The notes: generated by a model not told the origin, from the sequence alone. Positions 1-6,170 are shown, counted from the first letter of the stretch. The stretch is 8,494 nucleotides of DNA from Clostridia bacterium (GCA_900765095.1 CAAFRB010000095.1:1-8494), one strand, 5' to 3'. Translations and numbers: made by a program.

Positions 1-15
1 AAACTTTTTTATAAG

Positions 16-21
16 AAGGTG
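16..21 (+). promoter_or_regulatory. Ribosome binding site deciding the TTG start of the glycosylase-like gene
   Basis: AAGGTG lies six bases before the TTG at 28. The same 15 bases, TAAGAAGGTGAATAT, occur at 12-26 and again at 5585-5599 directly ahead of the ylxR ATG. That match supports reading this as an initiation region and TTG as the start. The GTG at 19 overlaps the site itself. Confidence 0.6.
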
Positions 22-27
22 AATATT

Positions 28-714
28 TTGAAGATAGAAGATTTAAGAAAAGATTATGATGAATTACAAGTTAAATATGGTGCTAAGGAATTAGATTCTA
101 TATATAATGGTGGATGTGAAAAAAATCCTGATATATGTTTTGTTTTTATGAATCCTACAGGAAAAAATATTGCCAGTGATAAATCTTGGAAAGGTAGAAA
201 GTCGCCATGGTTAGGAACTAAAAACATATGGAAGTTGTTCTATAAAGTTGATTTATTAAGTGAAGAAACATTTAACAAAATTCAAGAAAAGAAACCAAAA
301 GAATGGGATTATGAGTTTTGCAACTATGTTTATGAAGAAATTGAAAAAAATAAATTGTTCATTACTAATTTAGGTAAATGTACACAAATAGATGCAAGAC
401 CATTGCCTGATGAAGTGTTGAAAAAATATCTTGATTTATTATTCAAAGAAATAAACATAATTAAACCAAAAATAATTATTACTTTTGGAAACCAAGTTAG
501 TTCTATTATTTTAAATAAAAAGATATCTGTATCTGAAAATAGAAAAAAATGTCACAAAATACAAATTAATAAAAACGAATATAAAGTTTATCCTGTTTAT
601 TATCCAGTAGGTAATGGCATATTTAATATTGATAAATCGATAGAAGATATAAAATGGATAATTGAAAATGAAATAAAAAAAGAAGAACAAAATCTTCTTT
701 GTGAAATTTTATAG
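28..714 (+). CDS. Uracil-DNA glycosylase superfamily protein, divergent
   Basis: The predicted 228-residue protein carries the spaced motifs of the uracil-DNA glycosylase fold. Residues 37-47 (CFVFMNPTGKN) sit where family 4/5 enzymes have the first active-site loop. Residues 111-127 (FITNLGKCTQIDARPLP) closely resemble the family 4 'TNVVKCRPP...PLP' block. Residues 147-162 (KPKIIITFGNQVSSII) match the 'PKVIVALG' strand, and YPVYYPVGNG (188-197) lies where the catalytic His-Pro-Ser loop is expected. Known members excise uracil or related damaged bases from DNA. The classic GEAPG and HPSP signatures are replaced, and the N-terminal CxxC pair of the iron-sulfur enzymes is absent, so substrate and even activity are uncertain. 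I chose TTG at 28 over GTG at 19 because the GTG lies inside the ribosome binding site. The gene ends 17 bases before the broken recombinase, which suggests it is cargo of a former mobile element. The fold call is fairly secure; the function is inference. Confidence 0.72.
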   Translation: MKIEDLRKDYDELQVKYGAKELDSIYNGGCEKNPDICFVFMNPTGKNIASDKSWKGRKSPWLGTKNIWKLFYKVDLLSEETFNKIQEKKPKEWDYEFCNYVYEEIEKNKLFITNLGKCTQIDARPLPDEVLKKYLDLLFKEINIIKPKIIITFGNQVSSIILNKKISVSENRKKCHKIQINKNEYKVYPVYYPVGNGIFNIDKSIEDIKWIIENEIKKEEQNLLCEIL

Positions 715-731
715 AAAGTTGTAATATTAAG

Positions 732-1489
732 ATGACATATAAGGTAGCAGCATATATTCGTTTATCAAAAGAAGAATATAGTAATGAAAAAGAATCAAAT
801 AGCATAACTAATCAAAAATTAATTATAGATAATTATTTAAAAGAACATAGAGAATATAAATTAGTTGATTATTATATAGATGATGGTTATTCGGGTACTA
901 ATTTTGATAGACCAGAATTTCAAAGAATGTTAGAAGATATAAAAAATAAGAAAATAGATGTAATACTTATAAAAGATTTATCAAGACTTGGCAGAAATTA
1001 TATTGAAACTGGTAATTTTGTAGAAGTGGTATTTCCTGCTATGGGAGTATCTGTAATTTCGGTAGAAGAAAATTAAATTATAAAGTTAACAAACAAATTC
1101 AATTAGAAAAGGAAAATTGGATTATAACTCCTAATCATCACGAAGCAATTATAAGTAAAGAAAAATTTGATAAAGTGCAAGATATTTTAAATAGACAAGC
1201 TAAAGTAAATAAAGATGGAAGTATAGGTATTTTATCTGGCTTTTTAAAGTGCAAACGTTGTGACGGTAATATGATAAAACGAACTTCAAAAGAAAGAATT
1301 TATTACTATTGCTCTAACTACCATAGAAATAAAACTTGTGAAAATAATGAATTTATTAGTGAAAATAAGCTAATTGAAATTATAAATGAAAAATTAAATT
1401 TATCTAATATTACTAGATTAGAATTGGAAAATAAAGTAAAATGTATTTATATTGATAAGAAGAAAAATGTTAAAATTGATATTAAATAA
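732..1489 (+). pseudogene. Large serine recombinase, internally deleted and frameshifted
   Basis: Two pieces of one site-specific recombinase are present in different frames. The first (732-1076, 114 residues) is the resolvase catalytic domain: YIRLS (8-12) contains the nucleophilic serine Ser12 and Arg10, DGYSGTNFDRP is at 51-61, and DLSRLGRNY (82-90) carries the conserved active-site arginines. It stops just after ISVEEN, where intact relatives continue with YD and a long recombinase domain. The second piece reads in the other frame from about 1061, with KLNYKVN and an IISKEKF segment. It then has a zinc ribbon (Cys codons at 1250, 1259, 1310 and 1337, pattern CxxC...CxxxxxxxxC) and ends at 1489. 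The central recombinase domain is missing, so integration or excision by this protein is very unlikely. Intact family members, usually around 500 residues, move integrative elements and cassettes in Clostridia. The C-terminal coiled coil also looks short. The 732 start has no strong ribosome binding site. Confidence 0.88.
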
Positions 1490-1501
1490 AAAATTTAAAA
1501 G

Positions 1502-1509
1502 AAAGGAGA
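1502..1509 (+). promoter_or_regulatory. Ribosome binding site of the RhuM-family gene
   Basis: AAAGGAGA lies seven bases before the ATG at 1517. It is the strongest ribosome binding site in the accessory region. It lies in the 27-base gap after the recombinase remnant, which shows that the RhuM gene has its own efficient translation signal. Confidence 0.75.
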
Positions 1510-1516
1510 ATAACAT

Positions 1517-2539
1517 ATGGACAATAAAAGCTTACAAATAACTAATCATGACTTTTTAATATATAGAGATTCAAACAATGATATTAAGGTTAGTGTAATG
1601 TTAATAAATAACGATATATGGCTTACTCAAAATTTAATTGCAGAATTGTTTGGCGTAGGAAGAAGCACAATAACAGAACATATTAATAATATATTAAATA
1701 GTGGTGAACTTGATGAAAATAACACCGTCGGAAAAACCGACATTGATAATTCTAAAAAACCTGTAAAGATATATAATCTTGATATGATTATTGCAGTTGG
1801 ATATAGAGTAAATTCAAAAAAAGCAACCAACTTTAGAATTTGGGCTACTAAAATATTAAAAGAATATATGATAAAAGGTGTAGTTATGGATGATGAAAGA
1901 TTAAAAAATCCTAATTACATATTTGGCGAGGATTATTTTGAAGAAACACTTGAAAGAATTAGAAACATTCGTTCAAGCGAGAGAAGATTTTACCAAAAAA
2001 TAACAGATATATATTCTTCTTGTAGTGTTGATTATGATAAAGATTCAGAAATAACAAAAGAATTTTTTAAAACAGTTCAAAATAAATTACATTATGCAAT
2101 AACTGGTAATACTGCGGCTGAAATAATATATAACAGAGTTGATTCAGAAAAAGAAAATATGGGACTAACCAATTGGAAAAATTCTCCTGATGGACCAATC
2201 TATAAATATGACGTGGACATTGCAAAAAACTATTTAAATGAAAAGGAATTAAAAGATTTGAATAGAATAGTAACAATGTATTTAGATTATGCAGAATTAC
2301 AAGCAGAAAATCATAATGCTATGACTATGAAAGATTGGGTAGAAAAGTTGAATGCATTTTTGCAATTTAATGGTAAAGAAATATTACACAATGCAGGGAA
2401 AATATCGGCAAGTGTAGCAAAAGAATTAGCTTATAAAGAGTATGATAAATTTAAAGTTAAACAAGATAAATTATATAAATCAGACTTTGACAATTTTTTA
2501 AATGAAGCAAGAATGATAGAAAATGGAAGTGATAAATAA
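1517..2539 (+). CDS. Virulence RhuM family protein
   Basis: This 340-residue protein matches the RhuM family over its full usual length. The N-terminal part has IWLTQNLIAELFGVGRSTIT (34-53), a helix-turn-helix-like segment, and then the NSGELDENNTV and KKPVKIYNLDMIIAVGYRVNS segments (61-71, 80-100) characteristic of the family. FRIWATKILKEYMIKG follows at 106-121. The second half has SSERRFYQKITDIYSS (153-168), VQNKLHYAITGNTAAEIIYN (187-206), LNRIVTMYLDYAELQAE (248-264) and MTMKDWVEKLNAFLQFNGKE (269-288). RhuM was first noticed in Salmonella pathogenicity island 3. Its biochemical role is unknown, and homologues are common in mobile and defence-rich islands. A DNA- or RNA-binding role is suggested only by the N-terminal segment. 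The C-terminus looks complete, yet its TAA shares a base with the rbgA ATG. No toxin, antitoxin or methylase partner is visible here. Confidence 0.9.
   Translation: MDNKSLQITNHDFLIYRDSNNDIKVSVMLINNDIWLTQNLIAELFGVGRSTITEHINNILNSGELDENNTVGKTDIDNSKKPVKIYNLDMIIAVGYRVNSKKATNFRIWATKILKEYMIKGVVMDDERLKNPNYIFGEDYFEETLERIRNIRSSERRFYQKITDIYSSCSVDYDKDSEITKEFFKTVQNKLHYAITGNTAAEIIYNRVDSEKENMGLTNWKNSPDGPIYKYDVDIAKNYLNEKELKDLNRIVTMYLDYAELQAENHNAMTMKDWVEKLNAFLQFNGKEILHNAGKISASVAKELAYKEYDKFKVKQDKLYKSDFDNFLNEARMIENGSDK
2487..2517 (+). promoter_or_regulatory. Weak candidate promoter for rbgA inside the end of the RhuM gene
   Basis: A perfect TTGACA is at 2487-2492, and AATGAT (four of six matches to TATAAT) is at 2512-2517, with a 19-base spacer. 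Transcription would begin near 2524, just ahead of the rbgA ATG. The spacer is longer than ideal and the -10 is imperfect, so this may be chance in coding DNA. It would give rbgA an initiation point independent of the accessory genes. Confidence 0.22.
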
Positions 2540-3459
2540 TGGATATGTACCAAAAAAGAGAAATGAGAAAAAATAAAAAAATGAACGAAGATACAAAAAG
2601 TTTACCATCAACGAGTATCAACTGGTACCCTGGCCACATGGCGAAGGCTAGGCGAGAAATTGAAGAATCTATAAAATTAGTTGATGTTGTTATAGAAATA
2701 GTAGATGCAAGAATTCCTAAATCAAGTAGAAACCCTGTATTAAATGAGATAATATCAGGCAAGCCAAAAGTTATAGTTTTAAATAAAGCTGATTTGGCAA
2801 ATAAAAATGAAACGAAAAAGTGGATTGAATATTTTAAAAAATATAATCAGTTTGCTATTGAGGTAAATTCAAATCAGGGAATCGGTGTTAAAGAAGTTGT
2901 TAATGCTGCTTATGATTTTATGAGTGAAATGCTTAAGAAAAAAGAGGAAAAAGGACAAGTTGGTGCATCTGTGAAAGCGATGGTAGTTGGTATTCCTAAT
3001 GTTGGTAAATCAACTTTTATTAACAAAATTGCTGGTAAATCAACAACAGCGACTGGTAATAAACCTGGCGTGACTAAGAAGAATCAATGGGTTAGACTTA
3101 ATGATAAAATACAACTATTGGATACTCCAGGCGTATTATGGCCCAAATTTGAAGATGAAGTTATAGCCAGACATTTGGCATACATTGGTACTATAAAGGA
3201 CACTACATTGGATGTCGAAGAACTTGCACTACACTTGATTGAAGAATTATTAGTCTGTGATAAAGAAAAATTATTTGAAAGGTATAAAATTTCAAATGAT
3301 TTTGAATATGAGATGCCTGTTGAGGTAATGGAAGAAATCGGCAGGAAAAGAGGATGTTTGGTCAAAGGCGGAGAGATTGACTACACCAAAGTCGCTAATA
3401 TTATTTTAGATGAGTTTAGATGTGGAAAAATAGGAAATATAACACTGGAATGTGCTTAA
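2539..3459 (+). CDS. rbgA: Ribosome biogenesis GTPase RbgA (YlqF)
   Basis: RbgA is a circularly permuted GTPase that acts in late assembly of the 50S ribosomal subunit. The permuted motif order is clear: G4 NKAD at 82-85 comes before G1 GIPNVGKST at 151-159, followed by the G2 threonine in GVT (177-179) and G3 DTPG at 195-198. The family hallmark INWYPGHMAKARRE is at 27-40, and the C-terminal helical domain follows. The 306-residue frame is about 24 residues longer than the B. subtilis protein. All the excess lies before INWYPGHM, in a Lys/Arg-rich stretch. Other possible starts are ATG at 2545, 2563 and 2581, and none has a strong ribosome binding site. The first ATG overlaps the RhuM stop by one base, so translation may be coupled. 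The more usual upstream neighbour lepB is absent, and mrnC follows after 19 bases. Confidence 0.95.
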   Translation: MDMYQKREMRKNKKMNEDTKSLPSTSINWYPGHMAKARREIEESIKLVDVVIEIVDARIPKSSRNPVLNEIISGKPKVIVLNKADLANKNETKKWIEYFKKYNQFAIEVNSNQGIGVKEVVNAAYDFMSEMLKKKEEKGQVGASVKAMVVGIPNVGKSTFINKIAGKSTTATGNKPGVTKKNQWVRLNDKIQLLDTPGVLWPKFEDEVIARHLAYIGTIKDTTLDVEELALHLIEELLVCDKEKLFERYKISNDFEYEMPVEVMEEIGRKRGCLVKGGEIDYTKVANIILDEFRCGKIGNITLECA

Positions 3460-3478
3460 ATAATGTGAGAGGTAAAAG

Positions 3479-3856
3479 ATGAAAAAAGAAGATGTGTTGC
3501 AGTATTCATCACTTGTTTTAGCTTATATGGGGGATGCTGTATATGAAAAATATATACGAGAATACGTTATAAAAAAAGGAAATTGTAATAATGGGCTAAT
3601 GCATAAAAAGAGCATAAAATATGTTAGTGCTAAGGGACAATGTGAGACATTAAGAAGAATAGAAGAAAAATTGACTGATGAAGAAAAGAATGTTGTCAGA
3701 AGAGGTAGAAATTCCAATCCACATTCTAGTGCTAAAAATGCGGATATAGTTGAGTATAAACATGCGACAGGATTTGAAGCTTTGATTGGGTATTTGTACT
3801 TAACTGAACAAACAGAAAGGCTTACGGAGATACTGGGTTGGTGTACAGAAGCTTAA
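3479..3856 (+). CDS. mrnC: Mini-ribonuclease III MrnC
   Basis: MrnC is a dimeric RNase III-type nuclease without a double-stranded RNA-binding domain. In B. subtilis it trims the ends of 23S rRNA precursor in pre-50S particles. This 125-residue protein has the usual length. LAYMGDAVYE (14-23) is the RNase III signature with the metal-binding aspartate Asp19. RRGRNSNPHSSAKNADIVEY (74-93) is the conserved family stretch. ATGFEALIGYLYL (96-108) supplies the second acidic residue, Glu100. GAGAGG at 3467-3472 lies six bases before the ATG. The gene follows rbgA after 19 bases, so the two 50S-maturation factors are probably cotranscribed. In B. subtilis mrnC lies next to cysS instead, so this arrangement is notable. 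No strong terminator follows directly; the hairpin at 3928 may serve. Confidence 0.95.
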   Translation: MKKEDVLQYSSLVLAYMGDAVYEKYIREYVIKKGNCNNGLMHKKSIKYVSAKGQCETLRRIEEKLTDEEKNVVRRGRNSNPHSSAKNADIVEYKHATGFEALIGYLYLTEQTERLTEILGWCTEA

Positions 3857-3871
3857 AATTTTACAAAAAGC

Positions 3872-3900
3872 TTGATTTCCGTAGAATAATATGGTAAAAT
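3872..3900 (+). promoter_or_regulatory. Sigma-A promoter of the rimP-nusA-infB operon
   Basis: TTGATT at 3872-3877 is separated by exactly 17 bases from TAAAAT at 3895-3900, and TGG directly precedes the -10. Transcription should begin near 3906-3908. It is the best promoter in the window and lies in the only sizeable intergenic gap from rbgA onwards, about 175 bases before the rimP ATG. Confidence 0.65.
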
Positions 3901-3927
3901 TTGTACAGCATAATAAAGAAGATACAT

Positions 3928-3953
3928 AAAGAGTGGGGCGTGCCTCACTCTTT
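3928..3953 (+). terminator. Strong hairpin in the rimP leader; terminator or attenuator
   Basis: AAAGAGTGGGG (3928-3938) pairs with CCTCACTCTTT (3943-3953) around the loop CGTG, giving an 11-bp stem with one G-U pair. The stem's own three U residues are followed by AATTATA, so the U tract is poor and termination would be partial. The hairpin begins about 20 bases after the predicted start of transcription. It could stop read-through from mrnC, attenuate the rimP operon, or stabilise the leader RNA. The sequence does not decide between these. Confidence 0.6.
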
Positions 3954-4000
3954 AATTATAGAATATAGAAATGCAGATTAAATCAGTTCAAATTAAGAGT
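3947..4000 (+). promoter_or_regulatory. Possible alternative pairing in the rimP leader
   Basis: ACTC-TT(U)AATT at 3947-3957 is complementary to AATTAAGAGT at 3991-4000, with one bulged U. This would consume the right arm of the hairpin at 3928-3953, so the two structures exclude each other. The alternative has only two G-C pairs and is clearly weaker. It would need a bound protein or ligand, or a stalled polymerase, to matter. Confidence 0.25.
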
Positions 4001-4036
4001 TTGACTAGTGTATATTAAAATGATTTTTATTTGTAC

Positions 4037-4043
4037 AAGGAGG
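4037..4043 (+). promoter_or_regulatory. Ribosome binding site deciding the rimP start
   Basis: A perfect AAGGAGG lies five bases before the ATG at 4049. It sits inside the frame opened by the upstream TTG at 4031, which rules that longer start out. The 8-base palindrome TTGTACAA at 4031-4038 abuts and overlaps it by two bases. Confidence 0.9.
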
Positions 4044-4048
4044 AATGT

Positions 4049-4516
4049 ATGACTAAACTAGAAAAAGAACTTGAAAAAATCGTTGAACCTGTAGTTAATA
4101 ATTTAGGATATTCTCTATATGATATCGAATACGTTAAGGAAGGCAAGGAATGGTTCTTAAGATTATATATTGATAATGAAAAGGGTATAGATTTAGATGA
4201 CTGTGAAAAAGTGAGTAATGCAGTTAGCGATGAACTAGATAAAGTTGATCCTATCGAGTCTGCATATTCATTGGAAGTTTCTTCTTGTGGATTAGAAAGA
4301 AGATTAAGAGAAAGAAAGCATTATGAGGCAGCGGTGCAAAAGAGAGTTGAAATCGGACTTTTTAAAGCTCTAGAAAAATCTAAAAAGATTATAGGCGAAC
4401 TAGAATGTGTAAATGACGATTCGATAATAGTCTTAGATGAAGAAAAAAATAAAAAAATAGAAATAAACTTTGATAATATATCAAATGCAAAAATATTATT
4501 TAATTGGGAGGAATAA
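4049..4516 (+). CDS. rimP: Ribosome maturation factor RimP
   Basis: RimP assists maturation of the 30S ribosomal subunit. The 155-residue length fits the family. The N-terminal alpha/beta domain includes VEPVVNNLGYSLYDIEYVKE (12-31), WFLRLYID (35-42) and the acidic IDLDDCEKVSNAVSDELD (47-64). The family signature, normally LEVSSPGLDRPL, appears as LEVSSCGLERRL at 75-86, with cysteine in place of the usual proline. The C-terminal SH3-like domain covers about 90-153. ATG at 4049 is chosen because of the perfect ribosome binding site directly before it. The gene opens the operon and ends five bases before the nusA start, as in most Bacillota. Expression probably depends on the promoter at 3872 and the leader hairpin. 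Confidence 0.96.
   Translation: MTKLEKELEKIVEPVVNNLGYSLYDIEYVKEGKEWFLRLYIDNEKGIDLDDCEKVSNAVSDELDKVDPIESAYSLEVSSCGLERRLRERKHYEAAVQKRVEIGLFKALEKSKKIIGELECVNDDSIIVLDEEKNKKIEINFDNISNAKILFNWEE
4506..4512 (+). promoter_or_regulatory. Ribosome binding site deciding the nusA start
   Basis: GGGAGGA lies inside the last codons of rimP, nine bases before the ATG at 4522. The TTG at 4504 opens the same frame but overlaps this site, so ATG 4522 is the probable start. Nesting the site in rimP suggests coupled translation. Confidence 0.8.
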
Positions 4517-4521
4517 GGAAA

Positions 4522-5580
4522 ATGAATAAGGAATTTTTTGAGGCGTTAGAAGAACTAAGTGTAGAAAAAGGAATAAATAAAGATTATTTGCTTGATGCAA
4601 TTGAATCAGCTTTGGTTACGGCTTATAAAAAGAACTTTAACTCACAAGAAAACGTAAAAATTGTTATAGATGAAGAAAAGGCTTCAATAAAAGTATATTC
4701 ATTGAAAGAAGTTGTTGAAGAGGTTTTTGATCCAGCAATAGAAATATCTGTTGAAGCAGCTCAACAATACAAGAGAAGAGCAGAGATTGGAGATATAGTT
4801 GAAGTTGAAATCACACCAAAAGATTTTGGTAGAATTTCTGCACAAACAGCTAAACAAGTTATTGTTCAAAAAATAAGAGAGGCTGAAAGAGAAATAGTTT
4901 TTAGTGAGTATTCAGATAGACAAGGTGAGATTGTCAGCGGATTAGTTCAAAAGGTTGATAAAAATGTTATGATTGTTGACCTTGGAAAAATAGAGGGAAT
5001 CATGACTGCTAATGAACAAATCGAAGGAGAAGAATATCACGTTAATGATAAGATAAAAGCTTACGTATTAGAAGTTCAAAAGAACAGTAAGGGCGTTCCT
5101 CAAATGTTGATTTCAAGAACACATCCTGGATTTGTAAAAAGACTTTTTGAACTTGAAATTCCTGAAATTTACGAAGGATTAATAGAAATTAAAAATATTG
5201 TCAGAGAAGCGGGTTCAAGGACTAAAATTGCGGTATATTCAAAAGATATGAATATTGACCCTGTTGGTTCATGTGTTGGTCCAAGAGGAATAAGAATTCA
5301 AAATATTTTGAATGAATTAAGAAATGAAAAGATAGATGTTGTTGAATGGAGCGAAGATCCAGTTCAATATATCGCATCTGCATTAAGCCCAGCCACTGTT
5401 TTAGCCGTTGATATTAATCAAGATGAAATGTCTTCAAAAGTTGTAGTGCCAGATAATCAATTATCTCTTGCAATTGGTAAAGATGGACAAAATGCGAGAT
5501 TATCTGCAAAACTTACAGGTTGGAAGATTGATATAAAGAGTGAAAGTCAAATAAAAGAAGAAATGGGCACAAATAATTAG
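4522..5580 (+). CDS. nusA: Transcription termination/antitermination factor NusA
   Basis: NusA binds RNA polymerase and nascent RNA, promotes pausing and intrinsic termination, and takes part in rRNA antitermination. The 352-residue protein has the compact Gram-positive layout without the acidic C-terminal repeats of proteobacteria. The polymerase-binding N-terminal domain spans about 1-125 (MNKEFFEALEELSVEKGI at the start). The S1 domain spans about 134-200 (GEIVSGLVQKVDKNVMIVDL at 135-154). KH1 runs from about 201 to 276, with GPRG at 253-256. KH2 runs from about 277 to 345, with GKDG at 319-322 inside LAIGKDGQNARLSAKLTGW. Two intact GxxG loops indicate RNA binding is retained. It sits between rimP and ylxR in the conserved operon. 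In other bacteria NusA influences termination in its own operon leader, which makes the hairpin at 3928 a plausible feedback target, though this is inference. Confidence 0.98.
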   Translation: MNKEFFEALEELSVEKGINKDYLLDAIESALVTAYKKNFNSQENVKIVIDEEKASIKVYSLKEVVEEVFDPAIEISVEAAQQYKRRAEIGDIVEVEITPKDFGRISAQTAKQVIVQKIREAEREIVFSEYSDRQGEIVSGLVQKVDKNVMIVDLGKIEGIMTANEQIEGEEYHVNDKIKAYVLEVQKNSKGVPQMLISRTHPGFVKRLFELEIPEIYEGLIEIKNIVREAGSRTKIAVYSKDMNIDPVGSCVGPRGIRIQNILNELRNEKIDVVEWSEDPVQYIASALSPATVLAVDINQDEMSSKVVVPDNQLSLAIGKDGQNARLSAKLTGWKIDIKSESQIKEEMGTNN

Positions 5581-5599
5581 TTTTTAAGAAGGTGAATAT

Positions 5600-5863
5600 A
5601 TGAAAAAAATTCCATTAAGGCGTTGCTTGGGGTGCTATGAATCTAAACCTAAAAAAGAATTATGCAGAGTTGTAAAAACAACTGATGGTGCGATTTGTAT
5701 AGATAAAACAGGAAAGATTAATGGCAGAGGTGCATATATTTGTTATAATGTTGAATGTTTAGAAAAAGCAATAAAATCAAAAAGATTTGAAAAAGAATTT
5801 GAAACAAATATTTCGGATGAGATATATTCGAGTCTAAGGAGAGATATATTAAGTGATAAATAA
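5600..5863 (+). CDS. ylxR: YlxR/RnpM family RNA-binding protein
   Basis: This 87-residue protein carries both YlxR hallmarks: RRCLGCYESKPKKEL (7-21) near the start and GRGAYICYNVECLEKA (43-58) in the middle. The small alpha/beta fold has a basic surface suited to RNA. In B. subtilis the homologue, renamed RnpM, has been reported to bind RNase P RNA and modulate tRNA 5' processing. The cysteines at C9, C12, C48 and C53 resemble a metal site but are variable in the family. AAGGTG at 5589-5594 lies five bases before the ATG. The gene follows nusA after 19 bases and overlaps ylxQ by 11 bases. The family call is firm; its exact role in this organism is inferred. Confidence 0.95.
   Translation: MKKIPLRRCLGCYESKPKKELCRVVKTTDGAICIDKTGKINGRGAYICYNVECLEKAIKSKRFEKEFETNISDEIYSSLRRDILSDK
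5836..5843 (+). promoter_or_regulatory. Ribosome binding site supporting the GTG start of ylxQ
   Basis: AAGGAGAG lies inside the end of ylxR, nine bases before the GTG at 5853. The next in-frame ATG at 5874 would remove the conserved opening helix before LGL and has no comparable site. The GTG start is therefore preferred. Confidence 0.7.
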
Positions 5864-6170
5864 AATTTTTTCTATGCTAGGTCTTTCTATGAAAGCTGGA
5901 AAACTTGTGTGTGGAACTGATGTATGTATTGAAAACATAAAGATGAAAAAAACTTTTTTAATAATAATTGCAAATGATGCATCGGAAAATACAAAAGAAA
6001 AATTTGAAAGATTGTGTGAGCAGTATGGGGTAAGTTTTGTATATTTTGAAGATAAATTTTCTTTAAGCAAAGCGGTTGGTAAAGTTGATAAAGCTGTATA
6101 TGCTGTTTTAGATAAAGGATTTGGTGAAAAAATATTGCAATTAGTAAAAGAGAATCAAAGGGGGCTATAA
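5853..6170 (+). CDS. ylxQ: YlxQ, L7Ae/L30e-type RNA-binding protein
   Basis: This 105-residue protein belongs to the L7Ae/L30e/S12e/Gadd45 family, whose members bind kink-turn RNAs. The YlxQ opening is recognisable: MINKIFSMLGLSMKAGKLVC at 1-20, close to the usual 'LLGLARRAGKLVSG'. The central strand and turn FLIIIANDASENTKEKF (35-51) match the RNA-contacting region. LCEQYGVSF and SKAVGKVDKAVYAVLDKGF (72-90) complete the fold. Related proteins in B. subtilis bind K-turns, but the physiological RNA of YlxQ is not settled. The GTG start overlaps the ylxR end by 11 bases, which implies coupled translation. The infB ATG follows six bases after its stop. No leader K-turn was obvious to me in this window. 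Confidence 0.93.
   Translation: MINKIFSMLGLSMKAGKLVCGTDVCIENIKMKKTFLIIIANDASENTKEKFERLCEQYGVSFVYFEDKFSLSKAVGKVDKAVYAVLDKGFGEKILQLVKENQRGL
6157..6164 (+). promoter_or_regulatory. Ribosome binding site of infB
   Basis: AAAGGGGG lies 12 bases before the ATG at 6177, a slightly long spacing, and lies inside the end of ylxQ. A stop codon at 6168 in the infB frame and no intervening start codon make 6177 the first possible start. The ATG at 6186 is the only close alternative. Confidence 0.65.

Noticed and set aside
19..27. GTG at 19 as start of the glycosylase-like gene
   Set aside because: It lies within the AAGGTG ribosome binding site. TTG at 28 has correct spacing and the same context as the ylxR start.
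679..700. AAAGAAG/CTTCTTT inverted repeat near the end of the glycosylase-like gene as a terminator
   Set aside because: The stem is short and A-T rich, lies inside the coding region and has no U tract after it.
1065..1076. Programmed frameshift joining the two recombinase pieces
   Set aside because: There is no proper slippery heptamer in the zero frame. A frameshift could not restore the missing central domain.
3849..3873. AAGCTT...AAGCTT after mrnC as a terminator
   Set aside because: It has only six pairs, no following U tract, and overlaps the -35 element.
4001..4029. Second promoter TTGACT with TTTTAT before rimP
   Set aside because: The -10 lacks the important A at its second position, and the start of transcription would fall in the ribosome binding site.
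4031..4048. TTG at 4031 as the rimP start
   Set aside because: The reading would pass through the perfect AAGGAGG that serves the ATG at 4049.
4504..4521. TTG at 4504 as the nusA start
   Set aside because: It overlaps the ribosome binding site, and NusA proteins normally begin at the MNKEFFEAL-like sequence found at 4522.
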